In this document: piece after piece, positions 25,599 to 33,837 of the stretch | How positions within the stretch are numbered: the first letter of the stretch is position 1 | Layout: each line of letters starts with the position of its first letter | Source of the DNA: a gamma proteobacterium symbiont of Ctena orbiculata | GTDB taxonomy: Bacteria; Pseudomonadota; Gammaproteobacteria; Chromatiales; Chromatiaceae | Reading direction: 5' to 3' | DNA length: 39,219 bases | NCBI GenBank assembly: GCA_003058525.1 | Contig: QBVD01000013.1 | Coordinates: 1-39,219, forward strand | Notes under the pieces: model-generated | Seen by the model: only the letters and a program-made list of their open reading frames with translations | Database searches by the model: none | Told to the model about the DNA's origin: nothing | Program-made: the position numbers and the translations under genes

Positions 25599-26001
25599 AA
25601 TCATCCTGATATTCTTCGGTCGGTTCAAAAGACTGAACAATGTCTAAATAAATCCCGTTCGGGTCTTGGATGCAGAAGTGACGTTGCCCCCAATCCTCGG
25701 ACCGCAACTCAAGCACGATGTTGAGTAAACTAGATTTTGCTGCTGCGAAAGCGGTATCTGCATCTTCCACTTCCAAGCTGAAAATAACGCCTTCACCAAT
25801 GTATGGCTTTTGAAATATTGGGGGTTGGGTAGGTTGATCTGGCAGCAGAAAACCCACCTGAACGCCCGACTTTGAAACCAGGTGAATGTACCAATCACCC
25901 GAAAAGACAACATCTAAGCCAAGGTTCTCTGTATAGAAAGATTTCGCTGCATCGAGGTTCTTAACCGTAAATACAGGAAATGAGCTTTTTGGTTCGATCA
26001 T
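25585..26001 (-). CDS. VOC-family (glyoxalase/bleomycin-resistance-like) protein
   Basis: 138 residues with the beta-alpha-beta-beta-beta fold signature of the vicinal oxygen chelate superfamily: FTVKNLDAAKSFYTENLGLDVVF at residues 10-32 and HFCIQDPNGIYLDIVQ at about 110-125. Metal-ligand candidates are Glu and His residues at the usual strand positions (IHLVSK, IFSLEVED, HFCIQDPNG). Members include glyoxalase I, dioxygenases and antibiotic-binding proteins, so the substrate is open. Proteins of this fold are frequent passengers of integron cassettes. Confidence 0.8.
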   Translation of the reverse strand: MIEPKSSFPVFTVKNLDAAKSFYTENLGLDVVFSGDWYIHLVSKSGVQVGFLLPDQPTQPPIFQKPYIGEGVIFSLEVEDADTAFAAAKSSLLNIVLELRSEDWGQRHFCIQDPNGIYLDIVQSFEPTEEYQDDYVSE

Positions 26002-26027
26002 GTGTGACTCCTCTCTTGTCGGCTTAT

Positions 26028-26094
26028 GCCCAACTCAGCGGCCGCGGAAAGCGCGTGGTGCCTGAAGCGGTCAGTCTGCATGCGTTTGTTAGGC
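26028..26094. other. attC-like site b
   Basis: GCCCAAC (26028-26034) and GTTAGGC (26088-26094) flank a 67-bp imperfect palindrome. The acetyltransferase gene's stop (TAA, 26091-26089) lies inside the right core, as is typical for cassette genes. The right core matches GCCTGAC at the other end of the same cassette (26615-26621) at six of seven bases after reverse complementation. Confidence 0.6.
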
Positions 26095-26607
26095 GGCAGT
26101 ATCGGGTTCTCTGGTTAAGTAACGCATTTGCTCACCTGATTCGGTAAAGGTTCGGAATAATCTAAACCCAGCCTTCTTAAAAGCTTTCCTGGCACGTTGA
26201 TTGGATTCAGCGGTGGCCATGCCGACAATTTTGACACCATCATCGTGTAACTTTGCAAGTAGTTGGGACAAAGCCTCGGGACCATATCCGTGTCCCAAGG
26301 CAGACGGCTCTCCGATCATGATATCGATATCGACCAAATCTGCGGGTAGGTCAGCGAGTCCTGCACCCGCAAGCTCTTTGTGGGTAGGTGTCTGCCAACA
26401 AAGATAGCCGATTGGAGTGCTATCGACCAAGATAATAGCTGAAGCCAAAGTGTCGTGGTTTCGGATCGCAGCAATCGCCTCCTTGGGATTGCCCCACCAG
26501 CGCGCCACATGGGGATACCTTAGCCATTTTTCGACCATAGGCAAATCGCCTTTGGGATTGAAAGAAGATAACTCTACCGCTGATGCCTGGTTATTATCTG
26601 GGTGCAT
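26089..26607 (-). CDS. GNAT acetyltransferase, AAC(6')-like
   Basis: 172 residues of the Acetyltransf_8 type. The N-terminal MVEKWLRYPHVARWWGNP (residues 24-41) is the pattern seen in aminoglycoside 6'-N-acetyltransferases and related acyltransferases. The acetyl-CoA-binding segment GHGYGPEALSQLL lies at 104-116, and NQRARKAFKKAGF at 135-147. It transfers an acyl group from CoA to an amine; whether the substrate is an aminoglycoside is not shown. It forms a one-gene cassette between sites b and c. Confidence 0.75.
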   Translation of the reverse strand: MHPDNNQASAVELSSFNPKGDLPMVEKWLRYPHVARWWGNPKEAIAAIRNHDTLASAIILVDSTPIGYLCWQTPTHKELAGAGLADLPADLVDIDIMIGEPSALGHGYGPEALSQLLAKLHDDGVKIVGMATAESNQRARKAFKKAGFRLFRTFTESGEQMRYLTREPDTAA

Positions 26608-26614
26608 TACTGTC

Positions 26615-26673
26615 GCCTGACGTCTCCATAAGCCGAGTGTGTTTTTCGCGTCGGTTTTATGGACTGGTTAGGG
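26615..26673. other. attC-like site c
   Basis: GCCTGAC (26615-26621) and GTTAGGG (26667-26673). The arms pair as an imperfect palindrome, with CCATAA (left) opposite TTATGG (right). The brnA stop (TAA, 26670-26668) lies inside the right core. Confidence 0.5.
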
Positions 26674-26892
26674 TTGTTTGTTCCATGAAATATCCACCTT
26701 TCGATTATGGGCCACGCAATCACGAAGATATAGATTTATTAAACTTTGATAAGGTACTCCGGACTCTTCAGCCATGTCTTTAAAGTACTCTATTACATCT
26801 TCACTAAGCCTCATAGTAATTGGCTTTTTAAGTTTCGAAGCATAAGGATTCTTTCGAGATTTCATTTTAGAAAGATCGTATTCTTTTTTCAT
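26668..26892 (-). CDS. brnA: BrnA antitoxin (first pair)
   Basis: 74 residues with a C-terminal ribbon-helix-helix DNA-binding region: KKPITMRLSEDVIEYFKDMAEESGVPYQSLINLYLRDCV (residues 22-60), the BrnA signature. It overlaps the end of brnT by 4 bp (ATGA). The family neutralises the RNase toxin BrnT and represses the operon. Carried in an integron cassette, where such modules stabilise the array. Confidence 0.82.
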   Translation of the reverse strand: MKKEYDLSKMKSRKNPYASKLKKPITMRLSEDVIEYFKDMAEESGVPYQSLINLYLRDCVAHNRKVDISWNKQP

Positions 26893-27176
26893 GATGAGTC
26901 ACCTGCGTAATATATACGCTCTCTACTCGTTGCCTTTCTAGCGGAAATTATCCGAATTGTATTACCGGAATCTCTTTCGCAATGGCAAACAATCAAGATT
27001 CTTGACTCGCTGCTAAGACCAAGCATGAGAAAACGGTCTTCTTCCAGCTCGGAGTTCTCAGAATCATAGAATTGAACAGCAAACTCGTCATAAAACACAG
27101 ACTTAGTTTCTTCAAAGGATATACCGTGTTTTTTTATATTCGCTGTAGCTTTAGCTGAATTCCATTCAAACTTTAT
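26889..27176 (-). CDS. brnT: BrnT toxin (first pair), with an ATA in place of the start codon
   Basis: BrnT is a RelE-like ribonuclease of about 90-95 residues. The conserved body is visible: FEWNSAKATANIKKHGISFEE, then EDRFLMLGLSSESRILIVCHCERDSGNTIRIISARKAT. The family start (M-K-F-E-W) aligns with ATA AAG TTT GAA TGG at 27176-27162, so the expected ATG is ATA. No ATG, GTG or TTG occurs in frame between it and the upstream TAA. The first usual start codon is a GTG at 27098, which would remove about 26 conserved N-terminal residues. Either ATA is used inefficiently or the toxin has lost its start. It pairs with brnA through a 4-bp overlap. Confidence 0.68.
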   Translation of the reverse strand: MKFEWNSAKATANIKKHGISFEETKSVFYDEFAVQFYDSENSELEEDRFLMLGLSSESRILIVCHCERDSGNTIRIISARKATSRERIYYAGDSS

Positions 27177-27181
27177 TATAC

Positions 27182-27196
27182 GTACATTGTATGTAC
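27182..27196. promoter_or_regulatory. Palindromic operator candidate of the first brnTA pair
   Basis: GTACAT (27182-27187), TGT, ATGTAC (27191-27196): a perfect inverted repeat directly before the toxin start. The 10-mer TTGTATGTAC inside it recurs with one change (TTGTATGCAC) before the second brnT at 36938-36947, which supports a BrnA-binding site. Confidence 0.5.
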
Positions 27197-27229
27197 ATTA
27201 TCGCCATTATTCAAGTGACCCGAACGCCA

Positions 27230-27293
27230 ACTTAACCGCCGCACGTTAGTGCGTCCGGCGCCGATAGGCGCGTAGTTGAAGTTTTTGTTAGGC
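27230..27293. other. attC-like site d
   Basis: ACTTAAC (27230-27236) and GTTAGGC (27287-27293) bound 64 bp. The right core is the exact reverse complement of GCCTAAC at 27717-27723, the other end of the lipoprotein cassette. The lipoprotein stop lies 10 bp further right, at 27303-27305. Confidence 0.6.
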
Positions 27294-27302
27294 GAAATAT
27301 TG

Positions 27303-27707
27303 TTAGCGCCTACATTCCACATAAATATTCATTTCTGGTTGAGTATTTGAGCCATATAGTTTTCTTGCCTTCTCCGGAACGAATGCAGATTCACAATAGT
27401 CTCTTCGCTCTACTTCTTTCTCTGCAAAAGCAGCAAACGCAGACACAGCAGCCTCAAAAGTTATATCGCCGTTAACCATGTGTGACTTTATTATCCTCTT
27501 GTACGTTAAATTTCCTACACGAACCATAAAACCTTTCGCTTCACTTCGATTTACCTTTACCCATCCATAAGTCGTATTCGGCTTCGTATTCTCTGGAACT
27601 GGTACATGCTTACCTGGCTCAACGCGAACAAAATCAGTATTAGAGTAAAAGCAGCCCGATATAATCAAAAGAATAAATACACAGCTCCATACAATGTATC
27701 TTCGCAT
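27303..27707 (-). CDS. Putative lipoprotein, cassette-borne
   Basis: 134 residues. The N-terminal signal with lipobox LIISGC places the lipidated cysteine at residue 19. The mature part has VPVPENTKPNTTYGWVKV, a central region rich in polar residues, a helix FEAAVSAFAAFAEKEVERRDYC and a short cysteine-containing end (YVECRR). Two further cysteines (in RRDYCES and VECRR) may form a disulfide. It matches no family I know. It is a single-gene cassette whose two end cores are identical (GTTAGGC/GCCTAAC). Confidence 0.6.
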   Translation of the reverse strand: MRRYIVWSCVFILLIISGCFYSNTDFVRVEPGKHVPVPENTKPNTTYGWVKVNRSEAKGFMVRVGNLTYKRIIKSHMVNGDITFEAAVSAFAAFAEKEVERRDYCESAFVPEKARKLYGSNTQPEMNIYVECRR

Positions 27708-27718
27708 TTCTATTACGC

Positions 27719-27886
27719 CTAACGAGCCTGTCGAATAACTTGATTTAGTGCAACAGATATCTTGCTACATGCTTCTCGACAGTACTCTTTCATTGTTTTA
27801 CTGATATAGTCGTCATCCACACGATGAGCATATGAAGTTGCTCGTGCCAATTTCCGGGACACCCAACGCAATATTACAATAATCAC
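27719..27886 (-). CDS. Short cassette ORF, uncertain
   Basis: 55 residues from GTG 27886 to TAG 27719, with the stop inside the core-like CCTAAC at 27718-27723. Composition looks coding (HRVDDDYISKTMKEYCREACSKISVALNQ), but there is no clear ribosome binding site and a TAA lies 11 codons upstream of the GTG. It may be the remaining 3' part of a cassette gene cut by the insertion to its right. The rest of the gap to 28036 holds nothing I recognise. Confidence 0.28.
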   Translation of the reverse strand: MIIVILRWVSRKLARATSYAHRVDDDYISKTMKEYCREACSKISVALNQVIRQAR

Positions 27887-28036
27887 ACTGGACCATTTCT
27901 TGCCATCTTACTGATTTGTATGTGTTTTAAGAAAATACATGTGATGGATGTCCCCATTTATTCCCTCCATATTGAAAATTTGAGATAAATAATTATCTCT
28001 GCGAGAGCATCATGCTGATGTTTAACTTAACAATAA

Positions 28037-28660
28037 TTACTTTATCGATTGTATTTTAACGCTAGGGTGCATAGGCGATGGCGCGCCCAACCAATAGCAG
28101 GCTTCGTAACGGTTCAGCGCCTTGTGGACATTACTCCTACGCATCGGCAGGTCGACGTAGTCGAGCAAGTAAAGGCTCTTAGTGATATTGTCGAACTCCC
28201 ACAAGGCTTTGTTGGTGCGATTCTGTCGCCGATACGTGCTGAGCTTGGAGACGATCACACACTACGTGGTGGTCATTAAATCAAGTGGCAATAGGATCCG
28301 CTCAATGATCGACCACTCCGATAGGATCAGATTCTCCCGGATACATCAGACCGGCTTCAGTGGATAACCGTCACAAGCGCTGGGATGCCTGAAACCGTAA
28401 AGCCCGGTCTGGAATTTACTTCGAAAGTCCCGATACCAAAACTCAAACCGATAACCGAACAGGTGTAGCTGCGCGAAGTTGACCTGGTTTGTACCGTATT
28501 GGCTGATCAATTGTTTTCGTTGATCTGTGTCATTCAAGATATATATCAATGATGGTAGCTTGTGCTCTAACAATAAGAATGTAATCCGATTTATATCGTT
28601 GTCTTTCTGCAGTTTCTTGTAGTCACTTTTCGGTTTTTCCAGTAGTCGCTGTACAGTTGT
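28037..28660 (-). pseudogene. Tn3-family transposase remnant with two in-frame stops
   Basis: One continuous minus-strand frame resembles the C-terminal part of Tn3-family transposases: GTNQVNFAQLHLFGYRFEFW, LYGFRHPS, LKPV, then EWSIIERIL and KLSTYRRQNRTNKALWEFDN, and finally KSLYLLDYVDLPMRR...HKALNRYEA. It contains two in-frame stops, TGA at 28348-28346 and TAG at 28264-28262, and the family match breaks off after ALNRYEACYW (about 28080). The N-terminal catalytic part is missing. It lies at the left edge of the region that separates the two cassette blocks. Confidence 0.72.
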
Positions 28661-28892
28661 TTATCACCTGCGGATGAGAGGGGTGCGCACGTTTCACGCC
28701 CGAACTTTCTCAAGGAGACGGGATAATTGGCGATGCTCGCTGCCGCATCGAGCCGCTCAACGGCCTATAACCCTATTGGTTAGGAGTACCACTGACACCC
28801 TCCAATCGGGAGAAAGGCCTGGACCAGGATCCCAAGAGAGTGTAGGTATTTTGGGAAGAGGTCTAATTACCAAAAATAATAGGTTACGCAAA

Positions 28893-30509
28893 ATGATCGG
28901 GAAACTAGGGCGCTTGGCATCGCTTTTTTTTATAGGTTTGACTATCAACAGCTCCCACGGGGCTTTTGAAATAAAGCCGGAAACGGTCACGCCAACGCCA
29001 TTGCAACAGTCGACCGCCGATCATTCCAGCTTCGAGGTCTTGCAGCAGAGATTTAAGTCCGGCATGGAGCTGACGAAGGCGTGCCTCAGTTGCCATAACC
29101 TGGCTGCCAAGCAGGTGCATACGTCCAGTCACTGGAATTGGGAAATTCCGAACGGCAAGACGGGACAGTTGGTCGGCAAAAGGAACGTCCTGAACAGCAC
29201 GATGTTTGCGACCTCGTCGAACGGACCCTATTGCGCCCGCTGTCATATCAGCAACGAATGGAAAGACGAAGGTTTCGACTTCACGGCCGAAGAGCAGGTC
29301 GATTGCCTCGCCTGTCATGACACCACCGGGACCTATGCGTCCAACAAAATGCATCAGCTGCGTGTCAAGTGCTCGGCCTGCCATGTGGAATGGGACAAGT
29401 CCAAGGCGCGCGAGGTGGTCCGCAAACCGAACTTATCCGAACTGGCGAAACAGGTCGGCAAGCCAACCGTGCAATCCTGTGGTGGGTGTCATTTCTACAG
29501 TGACGGGGGTGATGGCATCAAACAAGGCGACCTCGATTCATCGCTGGCGACAGCCCCCCGCCACCTCGACGTGCACATGGCGCAAGACGGGCTCGGTTAT
29601 AGCTGCACCACATGCCACAAAACCGAATGGCACCAGATGATGGGGAGCCAGTATGAGCCTGCGAGCAAGGATGAACACGGCATAGACGTCGTTGGTGGCA
29701 GCCGCGCCACCTGCGAATCCTGCCACGGCCTGACGCCCCACCCGGAAAGCGCCAACCCGAAGCTAAACAATCACGTAGACCGGATTGCCTGCCAGACATG
29801 CCATATCCCCGCTCTGGCGCGTGGCGGCCTGCCGACGAAAACCTATTGGGATTGGTCGACGGCCGGTCGTCTCAATGAAAAGGGCAAGGCGATCGTCGAA
29901 AAGGATGGCGAGGGGCGCATCACGTACTCATCACAACGGGGAAGCGCTCAGTGGGCCGAAAACCTGGTGCCGGAATACGTCTGGTTCAGTGGCCAGATCG
30001 AATTCACAACCATGGATGACAGCATCGATCCCACCGGGGTCGTGCAGCTCAACACTCTCGCGGGTGGTCCTGATGATCCCAAAGCCCGCATATGGCCGGT
30101 CAAGACCTTGCGTGGGAAACAACCCATCGATGTGGAAAAGGCGACCCTCGTGCCGGCGAGCTTGTTCGGAAAGAAGAACGATGGCTACTGGAAGACCTTT
30201 GACTGGCCGGCATCCATCGATGCCGCAATGAAGGTGGCAGGCAGGGAGTTCAGCGGTCAGGTCGGTTTTGTCGAAACCGAAATGCGCATCCCCGTCAATC
30301 ACATGGTCGCGCCAGCCGAGGATGCTCTCGCCTGCGTGTCCTGTCACAGCAGGGATGGCCGCATGAAAGATGTTGAAGGTCTTTATATGCCGGGCATTGG
30401 CAGCCTGCCCATACTCGATAAACTGTTCTTGACCATGGCATTGCTGGCGCTGATTGGCGTGCTCTTGCACGGCGCGATTCGCGTTATCTCAAGCCAAAAG
30501 AAGGGATAA
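28893..30509 (+). CDS. Octaheme tetrathionate reductase-family cytochrome c, nine CXXCH motifs
   Basis: 538 residues from the ATG at 28893. The 73 codons upstream in the same frame look non-coding and would bury the signal peptide (MIGKLGRLASLFFIGLTINS, cut before AFEIKP). I count nine heme-binding motifs: CLSCH, CARCH, CLACH, CSACH, CGGCH, CTTCH, CESCH, CQTCH and CVSCH, one more than the name of the family. The C-terminus has a membrane helix (LFLTMALLALIGVLLHGAI), so the protein is held on the periplasmic side of the inner membrane. Family members reduce tetrathionate or nitrogen oxyanions in vitro or act as electron carriers. It leads the operon and lies 4 bp before the cytochrome b gene, which suggests electron exchange with it. 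Confidence 0.82.
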   Translation: MIGKLGRLASLFFIGLTINSSHGAFEIKPETVTPTPLQQSTADHSSFEVLQQRFKSGMELTKACLSCHNLAAKQVHTSSHWNWEIPNGKTGQLVGKRNVLNSTMFATSSNGPYCARCHISNEWKDEGFDFTAEEQVDCLACHDTTGTYASNKMHQLRVKCSACHVEWDKSKAREVVRKPNLSELAKQVGKPTVQSCGGCHFYSDGGDGIKQGDLDSSLATAPRHLDVHMAQDGLGYSCTTCHKTEWHQMMGSQYEPASKDEHGIDVVGGSRATCESCHGLTPHPESANPKLNNHVDRIACQTCHIPALARGGLPTKTYWDWSTAGRLNEKGKAIVEKDGEGRITYSSQRGSAQWAENLVPEYVWFSGQIEFTTMDDSIDPTGVVQLNTLAGGPDDPKARIWPVKTLRGKQPIDVEKATLVPASLFGKKNDGYWKTFDWPASIDAAMKVAGREFSGQVGFVETEMRIPVNHMVAPAEDALACVSCHSRDGRMKDVEGLYMPGIGSLPILDKLFLTMALLALIGVLLHGAIRVISSQKKG

Positions 30510-30513
30510 AGTC

Positions 30514-31137
30514 ATGCCAAAGAAAATCTACGTGTTCAAACGTTTCGAGCGTTTCTGGCACTGGTCCCAGGCGGCGCTGATCATTACCCTGCTGGTCACC
30601 GGCTTCGAGGTGCACGGTATCTACTCCCTGTTCGGCTTCGAGCAGGTGGTCGGCTACCACACTATCGCTGCCTGGACCCTGGTCGGCCTCTGGATCTTCG
30701 CTATCTTCTGGCACTTCACCACAGGGGAGTGGAAGCAGTACATGCCTACCCTGGAGAAGGCCGATGCCATGATCAAGTACTACGCAGTCGGCATCTTCAC
30801 CAATGCCCCGCACCCGTTCCGGCAGACCACGCGGCACAAGCATAATCCGCTGCAGCGCCTCGCCTACCTGTTCGTGTTGCTGGTGATTGGACCGACCATA
30901 TGGTTCAGCGGCTGGCTCTACCTGTTCTACGATGTCTGGCCTGAGTACGGACTGGCCAATCTGCCACTGGAGTGGGTAGCCGTGGCGCATGCCAGTGCTG
31001 CCTACCTGATGTTGATCTTCCTGATCGTCCATGTCTACCTGGCTACCGCCGGACATACCCCGACCGCCCATATCAAAGCGATGATTACCGGTTGGGAAGA
31101 AGTCGAAGACGAAAACGAAGAACAATTAAGAACTTGA
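30514..31137 (+). CDS. Cytochrome b561-type membrane subunit
   Basis: 207 residues from the ATG at 30514, which follows AAGGGATAAAGTC. Four membrane helices; histidines suited for two b hemes occur in FERFWHWSQAA, VGYHTIAAWTL, VAHASAAYL and FLIVHVYLATAGHTP. It belongs to the Ni/Fe-hydrogenase/formate-dehydrogenase-type cytochrome b561 group and probably moves electrons between quinone and the adjacent multiheme cytochrome. It is coupled to the preceding gene; 108 bp separate it from the molybdoenzyme gene. Confidence 0.85.
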   Translation: MPKKIYVFKRFERFWHWSQAALIITLLVTGFEVHGIYSLFGFEQVVGYHTIAAWTLVGLWIFAIFWHFTTGEWKQYMPTLEKADAMIKYYAVGIFTNAPHPFRQTTRHKHNPLQRLAYLFVLLVIGPTIWFSGWLYLFYDVWPEYGLANLPLEWVAVAHASAAYLMLIFLIVHVYLATAGHTPTAHIKAMITGWEEVEDENEEQLRT

Positions 31138-31245
31138 TTATCCGGCTCGTGGAGAACCGACAATTGGTTTTCCACCATGTCATCGATTCTTGAACATTGA
31201 ACACTACTCAGGATTTTCCTGAAAAGACCAAATAGGAGGAGGAGC

Positions 31246-33804
31246 ATGAAACTTAATCGTAGAGATTTTATCAAGAGTTCTGTCGCTACTGGTGGCCTTA
31301 TCGCGACCTCCGCCATGGTGCGCGAGGCAATGGCTGAAGATCCGCCGGCCGATGGCCCCGCACCCAAGCCCGCCTCTCCCGGCAAAGGCAAATGGGTGCC
31401 GACCGTCTGCCAGGGCTGTACCTCCTGGTGCGCTGCCGAGGCCTTCGTTCAGGAAGGCCGGGTGGTCAAGGTCCGCGGCCATCATCTTTCCAAGAGCAGT
31501 AATGGCTACGTCTGTCCACGCGGGCATCTGGCTATCGGGCAGATGTACGATCCCGACCGCATCAAGGTGCCGATGAAGCGCACCAATCCGAAGAAGGGGC
31601 GCGGCGTCGATCCCAAGTTCGTGCCGGTTTCATGGGACGAGGCATTGGATACTATCGCCGACAAGATGATGGAATTGCGTAAAAACAACGAAACGGAAAA
31701 ATTTATGCTGATGCGCGGCCGTTATACCTATTGCCGCGACGTCATCTATGGTGCGCTGCCCAGGATTTTCGGCTCTCCCAACAATATCTCCCACAGCGCC
31801 ATCTGCGCCGAGGCGGAAAAATTCGGCTCCTACTACACCGAAGGTTATTGGGACTACCGCGATTACGACCTGGAGAACAGCAAATACGTGATCTGCTTCG
31901 GCGGCGATCCCATCGCCTCCAACCGCCAGGTACCCAACGCCATCCGCCAATGGGGCAAGGTTCTCGATCAGGCGACCGTTGTTGCGGTGGACCCACGCCT
32001 TTCGGCGACCGCATCCAAGGCCCACGAATGGATGCCGGTCAAACCGGGGGAAGACAGTGCGCTTGCCCTCGCACTTGCACATGTCATTCTGACTGAAGGG
32101 CTATGGAGCCGGGAGTTCGTCGGTGACTTCAAGGACGGTGTCAACGCCTTCAAGACCGGCGCAATGGTGGACGAGGCGGCGTTCGACGAAAAACTCACCC
32201 ATGGCGTTGTCAAGTGGTGGAACCTCGAGCTTAAGGACCGGACTCCCGAATGGGCGGAAAAGATTTGTCTGGTGCCGGCGGAACAGATCCGGCGCGTGGC
32301 GATCGGATTCGGAAAAGCAGCGCCCAACGTCATGGTATGGATGGCGCCGGGTGCCGCCATGCAGCCACGCGGCGCCTATGGCGCCCTTGCGGCCCATGCC
32401 CTCAACGGCCTGGTCGGCGGCGCCGACAACAAGGGTGGCACACTGCAGAAGATGAAGGCGCCCTATACCCACATTCCGCTTTACAAGGAGAAATTCAAGC
32501 CATACCTGGACGAAATCGCCCAAAAAGGAGTGAAACACAAGAAGATCGACCAGCGTGGCACCCTTGAATTCCCCTCACTCAAGAAAAAACCGGGCGGCGG
32601 CGTGGTCACCAACCGGGCGGCCGACGGGATCCTCGACGAAGATCCTTACGAAATCAAAGTGGCCATCGGTTATTGGAACAATTTCGCCTTCTCGTGCACC
32701 GGTGCGACCCGTTGGGAAAAGGCGTTGGAGAAAGTTCCCTTCTTCGCGCACATCGTGACCAATCCCTCGGAGATGAGCCAGTTTGCCGATATCGTGCTGC
32801 CGGCATCGTTCCATATGTTCGAACGCTGGGGCCTGGTGCCGAGCAAGTACAACCGCTACAGTTACATAGGCCTGCAGCAACCTTTGGTCAAGCCACTGTG
32901 GGACACCCGCATCGACGAGACCGAAGTGGTCTGGATGCTGGCCAAGAAGCTGAAGGAAAAAGGCTTCCCGAACCTGTTCGACTACTTCCAAACCGAATTG
33001 AAGGATCCTGAAACCGGCAAGGCAGCTGAAAACGAGGCGCAGTTCGCCGAAATCGTCGTCAAGGTCATGACCGAGAAGCAATGGAATCCCACCAAATACC
33101 ATAGTGGCGAGAAGATCAACGGATGGCAGGAATTCGTGAAGCTCGGTCTGTGGCAGTCCGACCAGTATCCTTTCAAGAAAAAGTGGGAGAAGGGCTTCAA
33201 AACAGAGACCCATAAGTTCGAGTTCTACAGCGAGACTTTGAAGAAGGTGCTCGGCATGCACGCCGAGAAATACGAGGTCAGCATCGACAAGGTCATGGAA
33301 GTCACCCAATACGCGGGTCGCGGCGAGCAGGTCTTTGTACCGCATTGGGAACCGGCTAAATACCATGGCGACGAGAACGAATTTCCTTTCGTCTTCATGG
33401 ACAGCCGTAGCCGGTTGAGCCGCGAGGGTCGGTCACAGAACTTAAACGAATTCTATGAATTCAAGAAGGTCGATCCGGGCGATATCAGTCACACAGATGT
33501 CCTCAAGATCAATCCCAAGGATGCCCAGAAACTGAAGCTGACAGACGGAGACTGGGTAACGGTAACATCGCCAGAAAAGAGTGTGAAAATTCAAGTCAAA
33601 CTCTGGGAAGGCGTTCGCCCGGGCACGGTCAACAAGACCTTCGGCATGGGCCACTGGGCCTACGGCCGATTGGCCAGCGCGGATTACGGCAAGCATGTCC
33701 CGCGTGGGTTCAACAACAACGAACTGCTGCCGGCCGATTACGACCGTCTCAGCGGCTCGACGGCCCGTCATGCCGTGTCGCGCGTCAAGATCCAGAAGCT
33801 CTAG
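31246..33804 (+). CDS. ArrA-like molybdopterin oxidoreductase (respiratory arsenate reductase type)
   Basis: 852 residues with a twin-arginine leader (NRRDFIKSS at 4-12) for periplasmic export. The [4Fe-4S] site is C55QGC58TSWC62 with Cys90. Residues 157-160 are RGRY, the motif reported for ArrA; ArxA arsenite oxidases have GRGW-type residues there. In HSAIC, Cys187 is the Mo ligand candidate. His183, Ser184, Arg159, Tyr160, Lys192 and Tyr204 all fall where I recall the arsenate-site residues of Shewanella ArrA (numbered six higher). Length agrees with ArrA (about 850) and not with the longer TtrA. It may instead act on polysulfide, selenate or another oxyanion. The ribosome site AGGAGGAGGAG is very strong. 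The next gene is its Fe-S subunit. Confidence 0.68.
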   Translation: MKLNRRDFIKSSVATGGLIATSAMVREAMAEDPPADGPAPKPASPGKGKWVPTVCQGCTSWCAAEAFVQEGRVVKVRGHHLSKSSNGYVCPRGHLAIGQMYDPDRIKVPMKRTNPKKGRGVDPKFVPVSWDEALDTIADKMMELRKNNETEKFMLMRGRYTYCRDVIYGALPRIFGSPNNISHSAICAEAEKFGSYYTEGYWDYRDYDLENSKYVICFGGDPIASNRQVPNAIRQWGKVLDQATVVAVDPRLSATASKAHEWMPVKPGEDSALALALAHVILTEGLWSREFVGDFKDGVNAFKTGAMVDEAAFDEKLTHGVVKWWNLELKDRTPEWAEKICLVPAEQIRRVAIGFGKAAPNVMVWMAPGAAMQPRGAYGALAAHALNGLVGGADNKGGTLQKMKAPYTHIPLYKEKFKPYLDEIAQKGVKHKKIDQRGTLEFPSLKKKPGGGVVTNRAADGILDEDPYEIKVAIGYWNNFAFSCTGATRWEKALEKVPFFAHIVTNPSEMSQFADIVLPASFHMFERWGLVPSKYNRYSYIGLQQPLVKPLWDTRIDETEVVWMLAKKLKEKGFPNLFDYFQTELKDPETGKAAENEAQFAEIVVKVMTEKQWNPTKYHSGEKINGWQEFVKLGLWQSDQYPFKKKWEKGFKTETHKFEFYSETLKKVLGMHAEKYEVSIDKVMEVTQYAGRGEQVFVPHWEPAKYHGDENEFPFVFMDSRSRLSREGRSQNLNEFYEFKKVDPGDISHTDVLKINPKDAQKLKLTDGDWVTVTSPEKSVKIQVKLWEGVRPGTVNKTFGMGHWAYGRLASADYGKHVPRGFNNNELLPADYDRLSGSTARHAVSRVKIQKL

Positions 33805-33837
33805 CCATCGACCGAATTAATTAACGGGGATAAGATC

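Noticed and set aside
28674-28892. Upstream extension of the octaheme cytochrome frame (73 extra codons)
   Set aside because: It would place an Arg-rich, non-signal sequence before a clear signal peptide; the ATG at 28893 gives the expected secreted protein.
31246-33804. Assignment of the molybdoenzyme as tetrathionate reductase TtrA or arsenite oxidase ArxA
   Set aside because: TtrA is about 1,000 residues and this protein has 852. ArxA has a GRGW-type motif where this one has RGRY. The presence of an octaheme 'tetrathionate reductase-family' cytochrome does not make the Mo enzyme a TtrA.
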